This document shows, one piece after another, positions 35,886 to 44,090 of a stretch of 64,000 nucleotides of DNA (position 1 is the first letter of the stretch; every line of letters begins with the position of its first letter). The notes under the pieces are model-generated. The model saw only the letters and a program-made list of their open reading frames with translations. It was not told where the DNA came from and searched no databases. The position numbers and the translations under genes were made by a program. The DNA is taken from positions 1,472,843-1,536,842 of the forward strand of contig NZ_CP007739.1 of assembly GCF_000724485.1 (NCBI RefSeq), written 5' to 3'. The DNA is from Bacillus methanolicus MGA3 (GTDB lineage Bacteria; Bacillota; Bacilli; Bacillales; Cytobacillaceae).

Positions 35886-36029
35886 ATGAGTAATCCTAAA
35901 GGAAGCAGAAAGCATTTTGTACCTAACCATATTGGTACCCAGCCCCGTGGATTTGGAGGCAATAAAGGAAAGCAAATGCAGGACAAATCCGGCCAGCATG
36001 CACAAGTAATTCAGACGAAAGGTGAATAA
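35886..36029 (+). CDS. sspN: Small acid-soluble spore protein N
   Basis: A 47-residue spore protein; [20 protein letters not shown] and [17 protein letters not shown] are almost the same as the B. subtilis SspN sequence. A GGAGGAGGG site precedes the ATG. Minor SASPs of this kind are made in the forespore under sigma-G. It lies upstream of tlp, as in B. subtilis, separated by a terminator. Confidence 0.95.
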   Translation: MSNPKGSRKHFVPNHIGTQPRGFGGNKGKQMQDKSGQHAQVIQTKGE

Positions 36030-36046
36030 TACTTAATTTCATGCAA

Positions 36047-36085
36047 TAGCCCCGCCAAAAGATACCCCCGGTTTGGCGGGTTTTT
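36047..36085 (+). terminator. Terminator between sspN and tlp
   Basis: CCCGCCAAA/TTTGGCGGG hairpin followed by TTTTTATTTTT. Confidence 0.85.
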
Positions 36086-36180
36086 ATTTTTGATAAAACA
36101 CCGCTTTTTTCCTCGAAAATTTTTTTGTTTTTGAAACAAACTATAATGTGTAACATCCAGATTACTAAGGAGGAATTTTA

Positions 36181-36414
36181 ATGGCAAATAACAAACCGAA
36201 TCCAGATGACCGCAGTGATAACGTGGAAAAGCTTCAATCGATGATTTTCAATACAATTCAAAATATGGAAGAAGCAGAAGCTACATTGGAATTTTCAAAT
36301 GAGCAAGAGCGGGCGCAAATTGAAGCAAAGAATGAACGCCGCCGTGAAAGTATAGAGGGAATGCGTGCTGAAATAAAAGATGAATATCGTGCCCAGAATA
36401 ACAACAACCAATAA
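36181..36414 (+). CDS. tlp: Small acid-soluble spore protein Tlp
   Basis: A 77-residue acidic spore protein: [20 protein letters not shown], then a charged helix and [19 protein letters not shown], the standard Tlp sequence. GGAGG precedes the ATG. Made in the developing forespore; despite its name it is not an oxidoreductase. It has its own terminator at 36428. Confidence 0.95.
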   Translation: MANNKPNPDDRSDNVEKLQSMIFNTIQNMEEAEATLEFSNEQERAQIEAKNERRRESIEGMRAEIKDEYRAQNNNNQ

Positions 36415-36427
36415 CTTGATCATCTTC

Positions 36428-36456
36428 GACCTTGCCATTGGCAAGGTTATTTTTTT
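36428..36456 (+). terminator. Terminator after tlp
   Basis: CCTTGCC/GGCAAGG hairpin followed by TTATTTTTTT. Confidence 0.85.
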
Positions 36457-36520
36457 AGAGAACAAAACTAAATGTGATAAGATATACATAAATGAAAAGT
36501 AAATGAAATGGGGAATAGAC

Positions 36521-36943
36521 ATGCTGGTATCTACAACAGAATTTGATGTTCGTTATGCTGAAACCGATCAAATGGGTGTCGTCTATCATGCGAATTATTT
36601 GGTTTGGATGGAGATTGGCAGAACAAAATTGATCGAAGATCTTGGATTTAAATATGCAGACATGGAAAAGGAAGGCATCCTCGCACCTGTCATTGACATT
36701 CGGGCCTCTTATAAAAAGGCTGTCCGTTACGGTGAAAAAGCAACGGTGAAAACATGGATTGAAGAATACGATGGATTTCGCGTTTCGTATGGGTACGAAA
36801 TTTTTAACGGCTCAGGAGAATTGGCTGCAACCGGTCTTTCAACGCATGTGTGTGTAAAAAAGGATTCTTTCCGTCCGATCGCAATCAAAAAAATGCTTCC
36901 TGACTGGCACAATGCATATGAAAAAGCGAAAAAAAAAAGATAA
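36521..36943 (+). CDS. yneP: Acyl-CoA thioesterase, 4-hydroxybenzoyl-CoA thioesterase fold
   Basis: A 140-residue hotdog-fold thioesterase. The catalytic signature is RYAETDQMGVVYHANYLVWM (about residues 8-27), with the aspartate in ETDQMG. I choose ATG 36521 since GGGG lies just before it; ATG 36503 adds six unlikely residues. Synteny with tlp and yneQ identifies yneP. The natural acyl-CoA is not known. It is curious, though probably coincidental, that the family includes 4-hydroxybenzoyl-CoA thioesterases while the island may make 4-hydroxybenzoate. Confidence 0.9.
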   Translation: MLVSTTEFDVRYAETDQMGVVYHANYLVWMEIGRTKLIEDLGFKYADMEKEGILAPVIDIRASYKKAVRYGEKATVKTWIEEYDGFRVSYGYEIFNGSGELAATGLSTHVCVKKDSFRPIAIKKMLPDWHNAYEKAKKKR

Positions 36944-36966
36944 ATTAAAACAAAGGGTGACTGGCG

Positions 36967-37257
36967 TTGGCATTTGGAATTACAAGAGAAGAGCTGCGCC
37001 GCTGGAAAGTCGAGATTGAAAGCGGAAAAATTGCGTTTTTAACACATTATTGGCTGGATGACCGTTTTCCTGGCTGCAAAACAGTGACGAAAGTAGGCTG
37101 CAACGATATTGAAAAATTAATAAAATGGGGAGAAAAATATGAGTTGAAACCAGAATGGATACATATTAGAAACGACGGCTACTCTCATTTCGATTTGCTT
37201 GGAGATAAACAAATGGAGATTCTCGAAAAAGAGGGGCTAAATGATCATATATGGTAA
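36967..37257 (+). CDS. yneQ: Conserved hypothetical protein YneQ
   Basis: A 96-residue protein starting with TTG behind AAAGGGTGA, 23 bases after yneP. FLTHYWLDDRFPGCKTVTKV and GWIHIRNDGYSHFDLLG-type residues match YneQ of Bacillus. No catalytic motif is evident and its function is unknown. Likely co-transcribed with yneP. Confidence 0.8.
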   Translation: MAFGITREELRRWKVEIESGKIAFLTHYWLDDRFPGCKTVTKVGCNDIEKLIKWGEKYELKPEWIHIRNDGYSHFDLLGDKQMEILEKEGLNDHIW

Positions 37258-37261
37258 AACA

Positions 37262-37350
37262 AAAGGCTGGCTTAAAAGCAAAAGGATCAGAATCCTCCAA
37301 TACAACACAATTCGAATAGGAGGGAGTCAGACCTCTAAGTCAGCCTTTCA
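37262..37350. repeat. Imperfect palindrome between convergent genes
   Basis: AAGGCTGGCTTA...TAAGTCAGCCTTT with inner GGAGGGAGTCAGACC. It resembles the 120-bp repeat family in arm sequence (AGGCTG / CAGCCT, GTCAGACC) but is diverged. Likely a two-way terminator for yneQ and yneR. Confidence 0.6.
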
Positions 37351-37359
37351 ATTTCATTA

Positions 37360-37653
37360 TTATTTAGAAATATGAAATTCAGGTTCTCCGAGCTTAGAAT
37401 TAAATTCGATCAGGAGATCATTCTCGTCAAAGTACCATAAATCTTTTTCTTCTATATAAAAAGTGATTCCATCTTTTTTTGTTTCAGCACCAATGTCAAT
37501 CGGTTCCTCGTTTGACACGCCTAAAGAAAAACCTTGCTGAACAGTGCTGCACCCGCCATATCGGGCAAAAAACCTAACAAAATCACCTTCTTTTAAGAAC
37601 ATTTCATCCTTGTACCATGCAGCTGCTTCATCACTGATTTGAATCTTCAACAT
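37360..37653 (-). CDS. yneR: HesB/YneR family protein
   Basis: A 97-residue protein of the HesB-like family (A-type iron-sulfur carrier fold) with FARYGGCSTVQQGFSLGVSN, one conserved cysteine only. This branch lacks the C-terminal CGCG motif of IscA/SufA, so an iron-sulfur role is not proven. Start is ATG 37653 after AAAGG; ATG 37659 overlaps the site. Convergent with yneP-yneQ as in B. subtilis. A distant relative with in-frame UGA lies at 39270. Confidence 0.85.
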   Translation of the reverse strand: MLKIQISDEAAAWYKDEMFLKEGDFVRFFARYGGCSTVQQGFSLGVSNEEPIDIGAETKKDGITFYIEEKDLWYFDENDLLIEFNSKLGEPEFHISK

Positions 37654-37821
37654 GATCATCCTTTCTGTGGCAACTACTATTATTATAAAAGATAAAAAGA
37701 AGTGACGCGAAAAAACTGAACAGTTTTTTTAAAATCGTCAAAAAGATGTATTATTGGAAAAGTAAACGATTATTTTAATTTTATATACAATGTCCTAAGA
37801 AAAATAAGCAGCTCCGTCTTG

Positions 37822-38961
37822 TTAACGGAGCCATTGGGTCATATGGTTCATTATTTCTTTGTATTTTGCTGGTCCAATTGTTTGCAGTGGAACAATATGA
37901 TAATTTCTTCGATGTGTACTTTTGACAAAGGTAGGGATAAATTGAGGATTGGACAATTCTATTTTTGTTCCTGAAGGACTGACATATTTTGTTATATCAA
38001 TAGAAGCAATCCCCCCGATATCCTTATAATCCCATATTTGTCCTGATAAAAAATTCCCAAGAGAATAGACAACAAACGTCTTCCGCCCGTCCTTTGCCTG
38101 AATCCAATCCATCGGCTCCAGTACATGAGGGTGATGTCCAAAGATGATATCGGCTCCTTCATTAGAAAGAAACTGTGCGAGCCGCTTTTGTTTATCACTT
38201 GGCAAGCGCTGATACTCATTTCCCCAGTGGATGCTTATAACGACAATATCTGCTTTCTGTTTCGCCCTCTGAATATCGTTTTTCATTTTTTGCCCGTCAA
38301 TCAAATTAACTAGATATTTTTTACCGGACGGAATCGGGATGCCATTTGTTCCAAATGTATAAGCCAGATAAGCGACCCGAATGCCGTTTGCATTTAAAAT
38401 ACGCAAAGTTTGCTGATCCGCCTGGTCTTTAAAACTTCCTACATACGGAAGGCCTTTTTTGTGATAGTAATTAATCGCAGCAAGAATACCTTTTTCTCCT
38501 TTATCTAATGAATGGTTATTTGCAGTGGATACAATATCTACACCTGCATCAATGAATGCATCTCCAACTTCTTGAGGACTGTTAAACATCGGATAACTAG
38601 AAAGACCGAGTTCAGTTCCTCCCAACACTGTTTCTTGGTTTGCAAGGAGAAGATCGGGCTTTAAAAGAAGGGGTTTAACTTGTTTTAACATAGGCTTAAA
38701 ATCATAACCGTTTTGCGTTTTTGCATCTTCATATAGCCAATCATGAATCAAAATATCGCCTATCGCTGCAAGTGTGGCTTTTTCAACTAGTTTTTTTTCA
38801 ACGGGGACGCTTGTTCTTGCTGCATGCATTTTTGCAACATATTGTACGTTATTTGCTTTTGCTTTTTCTTCAAAATGCATATTGATAAGAAGTAAAATCG
38901 AAGAAAGCAGGAGGAAAGCACATAACATGCACCCATAAACAAGAAATTTTTTCTTTTTCAT
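37822..38961 (-). CDS. CapA-family (poly-gamma-glutamate synthesis type) protein
   Basis: A 379-residue extracytoplasmic protein with an N-terminal membrane anchor (LVYGCMLCAFLLLSSILLLI) and a calcineurin-like metallophosphoesterase fold of the CapA/PgsA group. Motifs: AAIGDILIHDWLY (metal site, about residue 66), LLANQETVLGG, VSTANNHSLDKGEKG, ISIHWGNEY and IIFGHHPHVLEP. No capBC partners are nearby, so it may not make poly-gamma-glutamate; lone CapA proteins are common in bacilli and of unclear role. Confidence 0.85.
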   Translation of the reverse strand: MKKKKFLVYGCMLCAFLLLSSILLLINMHFEEKAKANNVQYVAKMHAARTSVPVEKKLVEKATLAAIGDILIHDWLYEDAKTQNGYDFKPMLKQVKPLLLKPDLLLANQETVLGGTELGLSSYPMFNSPQEVGDAFIDAGVDIVSTANNHSLDKGEKGILAAINYYHKKGLPYVGSFKDQADQQTLRILNANGIRVAYLAYTFGTNGIPIPSGKKYLVNLIDGQKMKNDIQRAKQKADIVVISIHWGNEYQRLPSDKQKRLAQFLSNEGADIIFGHHPHVLEPMDWIQAKDGRKTFVVYSLGNFLSGQIWDYKDIGGIASIDITKYVSPSGTKIELSNPQFIPTFVKSTHRRNYHIVPLQTIGPAKYKEIMNHMTQWLR

Positions 38962-39269
38962 AGCAAAATCTCCTTATTCTAGCAATCTATCAAACTCAAT
39001 ATTATTTATATTCAATATAATCAAAAAATAAAAAAAGACAATACTTTACTTTATTAGACGGATTGTTACAAAGAATACAGCATTAGGTAAATCAATAGAA
39101 ATGTATAGGGGATGAGGTTATATAAGTTCTGTATTTATCGAAGTTGTATGTTAAAACTTGAAGTCTAATATGCTGAGGATTATTCTCAAAAAGTATCGAT
39201 TATTCTATCCTTATCAATGGTATGTTATATAATGATGTTAAAACTGATAAAAGTACTTGAGGTGATATC
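38962..39269. other. Intergenic stretch upstream of the HesB-like gene
   Basis: AT-rich, no gene seen. A TATAAT near 39224 with AT-rich upstream sequence is a plausible promoter for the HesB-like gene; its ribosome binding site is GAGGTGA just before 39270. No iron or selenium regulatory site recognised. Confidence 0.45.
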
Positions 39270-39566
39270 ATGTTTAAAATGACAGGATCTGCACATAAGG
39301 TTCTTTCAGAAGTCATTCAACAAGAAAAACAGCACGAACAAGAAGAACTTTATGTCAGGCTTACAATGGGCATTGGCTGAGGAGGGCCTCAGCTGAAGCT
39401 GTCTCTGGAAGAGCAGCCGTTGACAAATGACCAAATATATGAGTTTGATGATATTAAAATCCTCATTCATAGCAAGGATTTCGTCTATTTTGACCATACG
39501 AAGCTTGATTACGTAAAAGATGTATTCGGAAATGGGCGTTTTCAATTGATCAGGGTTGGCTCATAA
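39270..39566 (+). CDS. HesB-like candidate selenoprotein (in-frame UGA read as selenocysteine)
   Basis: Read through one TGA at 39378-39380, this is a 98-residue HesB-like protein: MFKMTGSAHKVLSEVIQ, LYVRLTMGIG(U)GGPQLKLSL, YEFDDIKILIHSKDFVYFD and a regular end VFGNGRFQLIRVGS. The UGA is codon 37, where relatives carry cysteine, and HesB-like proteins with Sec in this GxGxGGP position are a recognised bacterial selenoprotein family. No other stop or frameshift occurs and the ribosome binding site (GAGGTGA) is good. A SECIS-like hairpin follows the UGA at 39398-39417. The alternative is a single Cys-to-stop mutation (TGC or TGT to TGA) in an otherwise undamaged gene. Selenium-insertion genes are not in this window. 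Function probably redox or metal handling; unknown. Confidence 0.75.
39398..39417 (+). promoter_or_regulatory. Candidate bacterial SECIS element
   Basis: GCTG-T-CTCT-GGA-AGAG-CAGC folds into two four-base helices with a single bulged U and a GGA apical loop. The loop begins 26 bases after the UGA. A bulged U and G at the start of the loop are features of the E. coli fdhF SECIS recognised by SelB, and the distance is in the range known for bacterial SECIS. Found by eye, no folding energy calculated. Confidence 0.65.
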
Positions 39567-39642
39567 ACCTCGAAAAGTGGATCATAAAACCTTCGGAAAG
39601 AGGAAGATTTGTATTTGTATAAGAAATTTTTCCTGACTATAA

Positions 39643-39681
39643 AAAAGCGGTTGCCAAAAAAACGGCAATCGCTTTTGTTAC
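39643..39681 (+). terminator. Terminator after the HesB-like gene
   Basis: AAAGCGGTTGCC/CGGCAATCGCTTT hairpin followed by TGTT. Confidence 0.7.
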
Positions 39682-39791
39682 TGTTTTCGTTCCGGCTTCC
39701 ATGAAAAAATTATTACAGGTGTTTTCTCTTTTCAGGGAGACAAAGTAATGAAACGCAATAAATAACTACTTATGTTGATGAGGTGATAAAG

Positions 39792-41318
39792 ATGTATCTC
39801 GTTACAGCCGAAGAAATGTATGAAATCGACCGATGCACGACTGAACAAATCGGGATCAGCGCCGATTCATTGATGGAAAACGCTGGACAGGCACTGTTTC
39901 ATGTGCTGCAAAAACGCATTCCCCGTTCAGCGCGTGTAGCGGTGCTAGCTGGGAAAGGCAACAACGGCGGCGACGGATTGGTTATCGCAAGGATGTTTAA
40001 AAGCTATGGCTATGATGTGGATGTATGGCTCGTTCCTCCAAAAGAAAAGGTGAAAGGGGCGGCGAAAACGGCACTTGAGGTGTATGAGCGTTCCGGTTAT
40101 GACTGGAAACCATATGCGGGAAATGAACAAGTTTTTGCCTCACATATTTTACAATACGATGTCATCATTGACGCCTTGCTTGGTATTGGAATTAAAGGGG
40201 AGGTACGGTCGCCGTATAAAGAAATCATTCAGCTTGTCAACCGATCTCGCGCATTTGTCTATGCGATCGATCTTCCGAGCGGAACGGCGGCGGACGGAGG
40301 AGAGGTCGAAACCGCTGTTTGCGCCGATGTCACGATTACGATTCAATGTCCGAAACTAGGGGCGTATACGTTTCCGGCAGCAGACTTTTACGGCGAACTG
40401 CTTATTGTCGATATCGGTATTCCGCCGCTTGCTGTTAAGAGGAATGCCGCATCCCGTTTTGTATGGAAAGAGGACGATGTTGTTCGGACGCTGCCAAAAC
40501 GGAAACGGTCATCCCATAAAGGAACGTACGGAAAACTCTTAGTGATTGGCGGTTCGCGGAAGATGACAGGAGCGGTAACATTTACGGCCAAAGCGGCGCT
40601 GCGAAGCGGAGCGGGATTGTTAACGATGGCGGTGCCGGATGACATTTATTCTGTTGTAGCTAACCGTATTCCAGAAGCCATGTACTATCCATGTCCGGCG
40701 CGGGACGGGGCGTTTTCCGGCGCCATAGATTTGTCGGCGCTCGATATCGATGCGATCGCGATTGGCCCGGGAATGGGAAGAACGGATGGCACACGGCAGC
40801 TTGTCCGTACTATATTGCAGCATCCAGTTCCGCTAGTTATTGATGCTGATGCGCTCTTTTTCTGGGACGAATACGACGCGCTGATCGGTGAACGAAAAGC
40901 GGCAACAGTGGTCACCCCGCATTCCGGAGAAATGGCGCGTATGCTTCATATGTCGGTTCGCGATGTCGAACAAGATCGGTTTGGCTTAGCAAAGAAATTG
41001 GCGACAGCATACGGCATCTATGTCGTTTTAAAAGGACCGTATACGATTGTCACTGCGCCAGACGGTTCACAATATGTCAATACAACCGGAAATCCAGCGT
41101 TGGCGAAAGGGGGAAGCGGAGATGTGCTGACGGGAATGATTACTGCATTTTTAATGCAGCACGATTCGGCTCAAGCCGCAATCAGCAATGCCGTCTGGGT
41201 GCATGGCAAAGCTGCGGATTGGCTTGTCTCGCGCGGCCATTCTCAATGGGACGTACTTGCCAGCGATATGATCGAAGCAATTCCGGCAGTGCTTTCTTTT
41301 GTGCAAGAAAAACAGTAA
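39792..41318 (+). CDS. nnr: Bifunctional NAD(P)HX epimerase/dehydratase
   Basis: A 508-residue metabolite-repair enzyme that repairs hydrated NAD(P)H. The N-terminal epimerase domain (about 1-210) has VLAGKGNNGGDGLVIARMF and DALLGIGIKGEVRSPY; the C-terminal ADP-dependent dehydratase domain (about 225-508) has VIGGSRKMTGAVTFTAKAAL, AIGPGMGR, TPHSGEMARM and GNPALAKGGSGDVLTGMI. The ATG at 39792 follows GAGGTGAT; a GTG within that site is less likely. The base composition is visibly more GC-rich than its flanks, so recent transfer from a GC-richer bacillus is possible. Confidence 0.93.
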   Translation: MYLVTAEEMYEIDRCTTEQIGISADSLMENAGQALFHVLQKRIPRSARVAVLAGKGNNGGDGLVIARMFKSYGYDVDVWLVPPKEKVKGAAKTALEVYERSGYDWKPYAGNEQVFASHILQYDVIIDALLGIGIKGEVRSPYKEIIQLVNRSRAFVYAIDLPSGTAADGGEVETAVCADVTITIQCPKLGAYTFPAADFYGELLIVDIGIPPLAVKRNAASRFVWKEDDVVRTLPKRKRSSHKGTYGKLLVIGGSRKMTGAVTFTAKAALRSGAGLLTMAVPDDIYSVVANRIPEAMYYPCPARDGAFSGAIDLSALDIDAIAIGPGMGRTDGTRQLVRTILQHPVPLVIDADALFFWDEYDALIGERKAATVVTPHSGEMARMLHMSVRDVEQDRFGLAKKLATAYGIYVVLKGPYTIVTAPDGSQYVNTTGNPALAKGGSGDVLTGMITAFLMQHDSAQAAISNAVWVHGKAADWLVSRGHSQWDVLASDMIEAIPAVLSFVQEKQ

Positions 41319-41397
41319 TCTTCATGAGCTAGTCAAAAGGGTTATAACAGTGTTTCCTTTACATATGAAAAAATAAAAGAAAAAATCGCGAAAATAA

Positions 41398-41432
41398 AAG
41401 CCCTAACTCTTTCGAGGAGTTAGGGATATTTT
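41398..41432 (+). terminator. Terminator
   Basis: CCCTAACTC/GGAGTTAGGG hairpin followed by ATATTTTTATT, between the repair enzyme and the HelD-like gene. Confidence 0.8.
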
Positions 41433-41626
41433 TATTACTTTAATTTTGCAGCAAGTACGAACCATCATAGAGGTGGTTAATGTATTGATAAAATTGGGAA
41501 ACTATGATAAATTAATATAGTAATACATTTTTATATTTATAAAAAATAATAACCCTATTATAACTATATAATATAAATCCCCCTTTTGTCAACCCCTATT
41601 TTCATTTTTTTAAAGGAGTGCTTGAT

Positions 41627-43969
41627 ATGAGTACAGAACTTCGGCAGGAGAAAGAACGATTGGACAGCATAATGGAGATAATCACGGAGCAAATCGGCAT
41701 GCTGGAAAACGAAACCTCTCGGCATCGGAAAGAAGTTGTTGATATCCGCAAACACTTTTGGGATGACGTCAAGGTTAATATAGATACTTTCGATGATTTT
41801 CTTGAGACGATCATCAGCTTAAGACAACAGGCTCAGCATCTGTCCGTAAGCCAGAGCACCCACAGACAAGCATTCAAGAGGTTGTCTACGCTGCGCCGCA
41901 TGCAGGAGGTGCCCTATTTCGGACGAATCGATTTCACTGAAGAAAGGACTTCAACTGCTGAACGAATCTATATAGGCATCTCCACTCTCACGGATACAAG
42001 CGGAGAGAACATCCTTATCTACGACTGGCGGGCGCCGATCTCTAGTATCTACTACGATTACCCTCCCGGTCCGGCCGAATATGCTACGCCCGAAGGCGTA
42101 ATCCGTGGCATGCTGGAGAAAAAGTGGCAATATATCATCCGCGGCGGCGTTATCAAATCGATGTTCGATACCAGTCTCACCATTGGAGACGAGATTTTAC
42201 AGCAGGTCCTTGGCAAAGTCACAGACAAACATATGCAAAGCATAGTGGCCACCATTCAACGGGAACAAAACCGGATCATCCGGCACGATCGCGGGCGGCT
42301 GCTCGTTGTTCAAGGCCCTGCTGGCAGCGGCAAGACATCGGCCGCCCTGCAGCGGATCGCTTACTTGCTCTACAAGTATCGGGATAGGCTGAAAGCCGAT
42401 CAAATCATTCTATTTTCACCTAATTCGATGTTTAACAGCTACGTATCCAATGTGTTGCCAGAACTTGGCGAAGAGAATATGCTGCAGGTCACATTCCAGG
42501 AATACTTGGATCATCGGCTGAGCAAAGAATTTCAAGTCGAGGGTCCATACGAGCAATTGGAATATGTGTTGACTGCAACGGATGACCCTTCATACCGGAC
42601 TAGGACTGCGAGCATCCGACTCAAGGCATCGAACCGTTTTTTCGAGACGATCAAAACATACTGGAAGTCGCTGGAATTATCCGGCGTGCTATTCAAAGAT
42701 ATTATATTCAGAGGAAAACCGATCGTCACTGCCAAACAAATCGCAGAAAGGTTTTATAGCAGCGACACTTCGCTCCGATTTCACAACAGACTTGAGAAGT
42801 TGACGGATTGGCTAAACAAGCAAATAGATGAAGCTGAGAAGCTTGAACGGACCAAGCCATGGGTACAGGAAAAAATCGAGCTGCTTAGCAACGAGGATTA
42901 CCATAAGGCTTATACCCACTTACGGAAAAAACGCAGCTTTAAAGGAGAAACGTTAGACAATTATGAGAACGAGATCGAAGCGTTAGGCCAATTGATCGTT
43001 CGCCAAAAGTTGAAGCCGTTGCGCAAACAGATCCGAAAGCTTCGTTTCATCGACATTAAGGGAATATACAAGCAACTTTTCGCCGATCCAACGCGGATCA
43101 AACTGTGGATGGAGGGGGAAACACCCGAGGAGTGGGAGGATATTTGCCTATTGACTGTGAAAATGCTTGACGAAGGCAAACTGTTTTACGAAGATGCAAC
43201 TCCGTTTTTATTTTTGAAAGAGCTGATTCTAGGCTTTCAGACGAACGTCTCGATCAAACATGTGCTTGTAGACGAAGCGCAAGATTATTCTCCGTTTCAA
43301 TTCGAGTTTTTGAAGCGTTTGTTTCCTTCGGCAAGGATGACCGTGCTCGGCGACTTTAACCAGGCGATATTCGCCCATGCCAGTGAAACGGTCGATTTCC
43401 ACACGCTTACCGGTTTATACGGGCCGGATGAAACGGATGTGATAACCTTGACCCGCAGCTACAGATCCACAAGACCGATCGTCGAATTTACGCGCGGACT
43501 CGTGCCCGGCGGCGAACGAATTGCCGCTTTTGAACGCGACGGCGATAGGCCTGTGCTGACGATAGTGTCTGATCACTCCGAACTGCATCACTGCATTGCT
43601 TCAAAAGTCGCAGAATTGCGGAATCGGGGGTATAATACGATTGCGATTATATGCAAATCCGCTGCGGAAAGCATCGCCGCATTCGACGCACTGAGCAGCG
43701 TTGAAGAAATTAAGCTCGTGAAAAGCGGCTCGATCGAATATGAACAAGGCGTTGTCGTTATACCGGCGTATTTGGCCAAAGGCATCGAATTCGACGCCGT
43801 CATCATTTATGACGCATCGGCGCATGTATACGGCGATGAAAGCTTGCACAGATTGTTCTACACCGCTTGCACTCGGGCTATGCATCACTTGCATCTTTAC
43901 AGTGTAGGCGAACCGAGCCTCTTTTTGCGCAACGTTGCGCCGGGGAGTTTACTTCTGAGCCCGAGTTAA
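41627..43969 (+). CDS. helD: HelD-like RNA polymerase-associated ATPase (UvrD/Rep-type)
   Basis: A 780-residue superfamily 1 helicase-like ATPase resembling HelD/HelR, which removes stalled RNA polymerase from DNA. The N-terminus is a long coiled coil (residues about 1-80), as in HelD, then a module with YFGRIDF and YDWRAPISSIYYD typical of the family. Walker A is VQGPAGSGKTSAALQR (about 223), Walker B region HVLVDEAQDYSP (about 550), motif III GDFNQAIF, motif IV TRSYRST, and a C-terminal YTACTRA. ATG 41627 follows AAAGGAGTG. It is followed 121 bases later by a drug exporter, a pairing that suggests an antibiotic-response module. Confidence 0.88.
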   Translation: MSTELRQEKERLDSIMEIITEQIGMLENETSRHRKEVVDIRKHFWDDVKVNIDTFDDFLETIISLRQQAQHLSVSQSTHRQAFKRLSTLRRMQEVPYFGRIDFTEERTSTAERIYIGISTLTDTSGENILIYDWRAPISSIYYDYPPGPAEYATPEGVIRGMLEKKWQYIIRGGVIKSMFDTSLTIGDEILQQVLGKVTDKHMQSIVATIQREQNRIIRHDRGRLLVVQGPAGSGKTSAALQRIAYLLYKYRDRLKADQIILFSPNSMFNSYVSNVLPELGEENMLQVTFQEYLDHRLSKEFQVEGPYEQLEYVLTATDDPSYRTRTASIRLKASNRFFETIKTYWKSLELSGVLFKDIIFRGKPIVTAKQIAERFYSSDTSLRFHNRLEKLTDWLNKQIDEAEKLERTKPWVQEKIELLSNEDYHKAYTHLRKKRSFKGETLDNYENEIEALGQLIVRQKLKPLRKQIRKLRFIDIKGIYKQLFADPTRIKLWMEGETPEEWEDICLLTVKMLDEGKLFYEDATPFLFLKELILGFQTNVSIKHVLVDEAQDYSPFQFEFLKRLFPSARMTVLGDFNQAIFAHASETVDFHTLTGLYGPDETDVITLTRSYRSTRPIVEFTRGLVPGGERIAAFERDGDRPVLTIVSDHSELHHCIASKVAELRNRGYNTIAIICKSAAESIAAFDALSSVEEIKLVKSGSIEYEQGVVVIPAYLAKGIEFDAVIIYDASAHVYGDESLHRLFYTACTRAMHHLHLYSVGEPSLFLRNVAPGSLLLSPS

Positions 43970-44090
43970 CACGGGACTGGTCGGGAGTCTTAAATGCACA
44001 CAGTAATTAGAAATAGAAATGGGGTTTTGCAATTTGAATAATCCAAAATTAACTGGCCATTCTATCAGAAACTTAAACGGAGGAATTAAA

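Noticed and set aside
36521..36943. Idea that yneP is part of the 4-hydroxybenzoate pathway because of its thioesterase family.
   Set aside because: It is in its conserved Bacillus location, far from the island, and orthologues occur in genomes without such a cluster.
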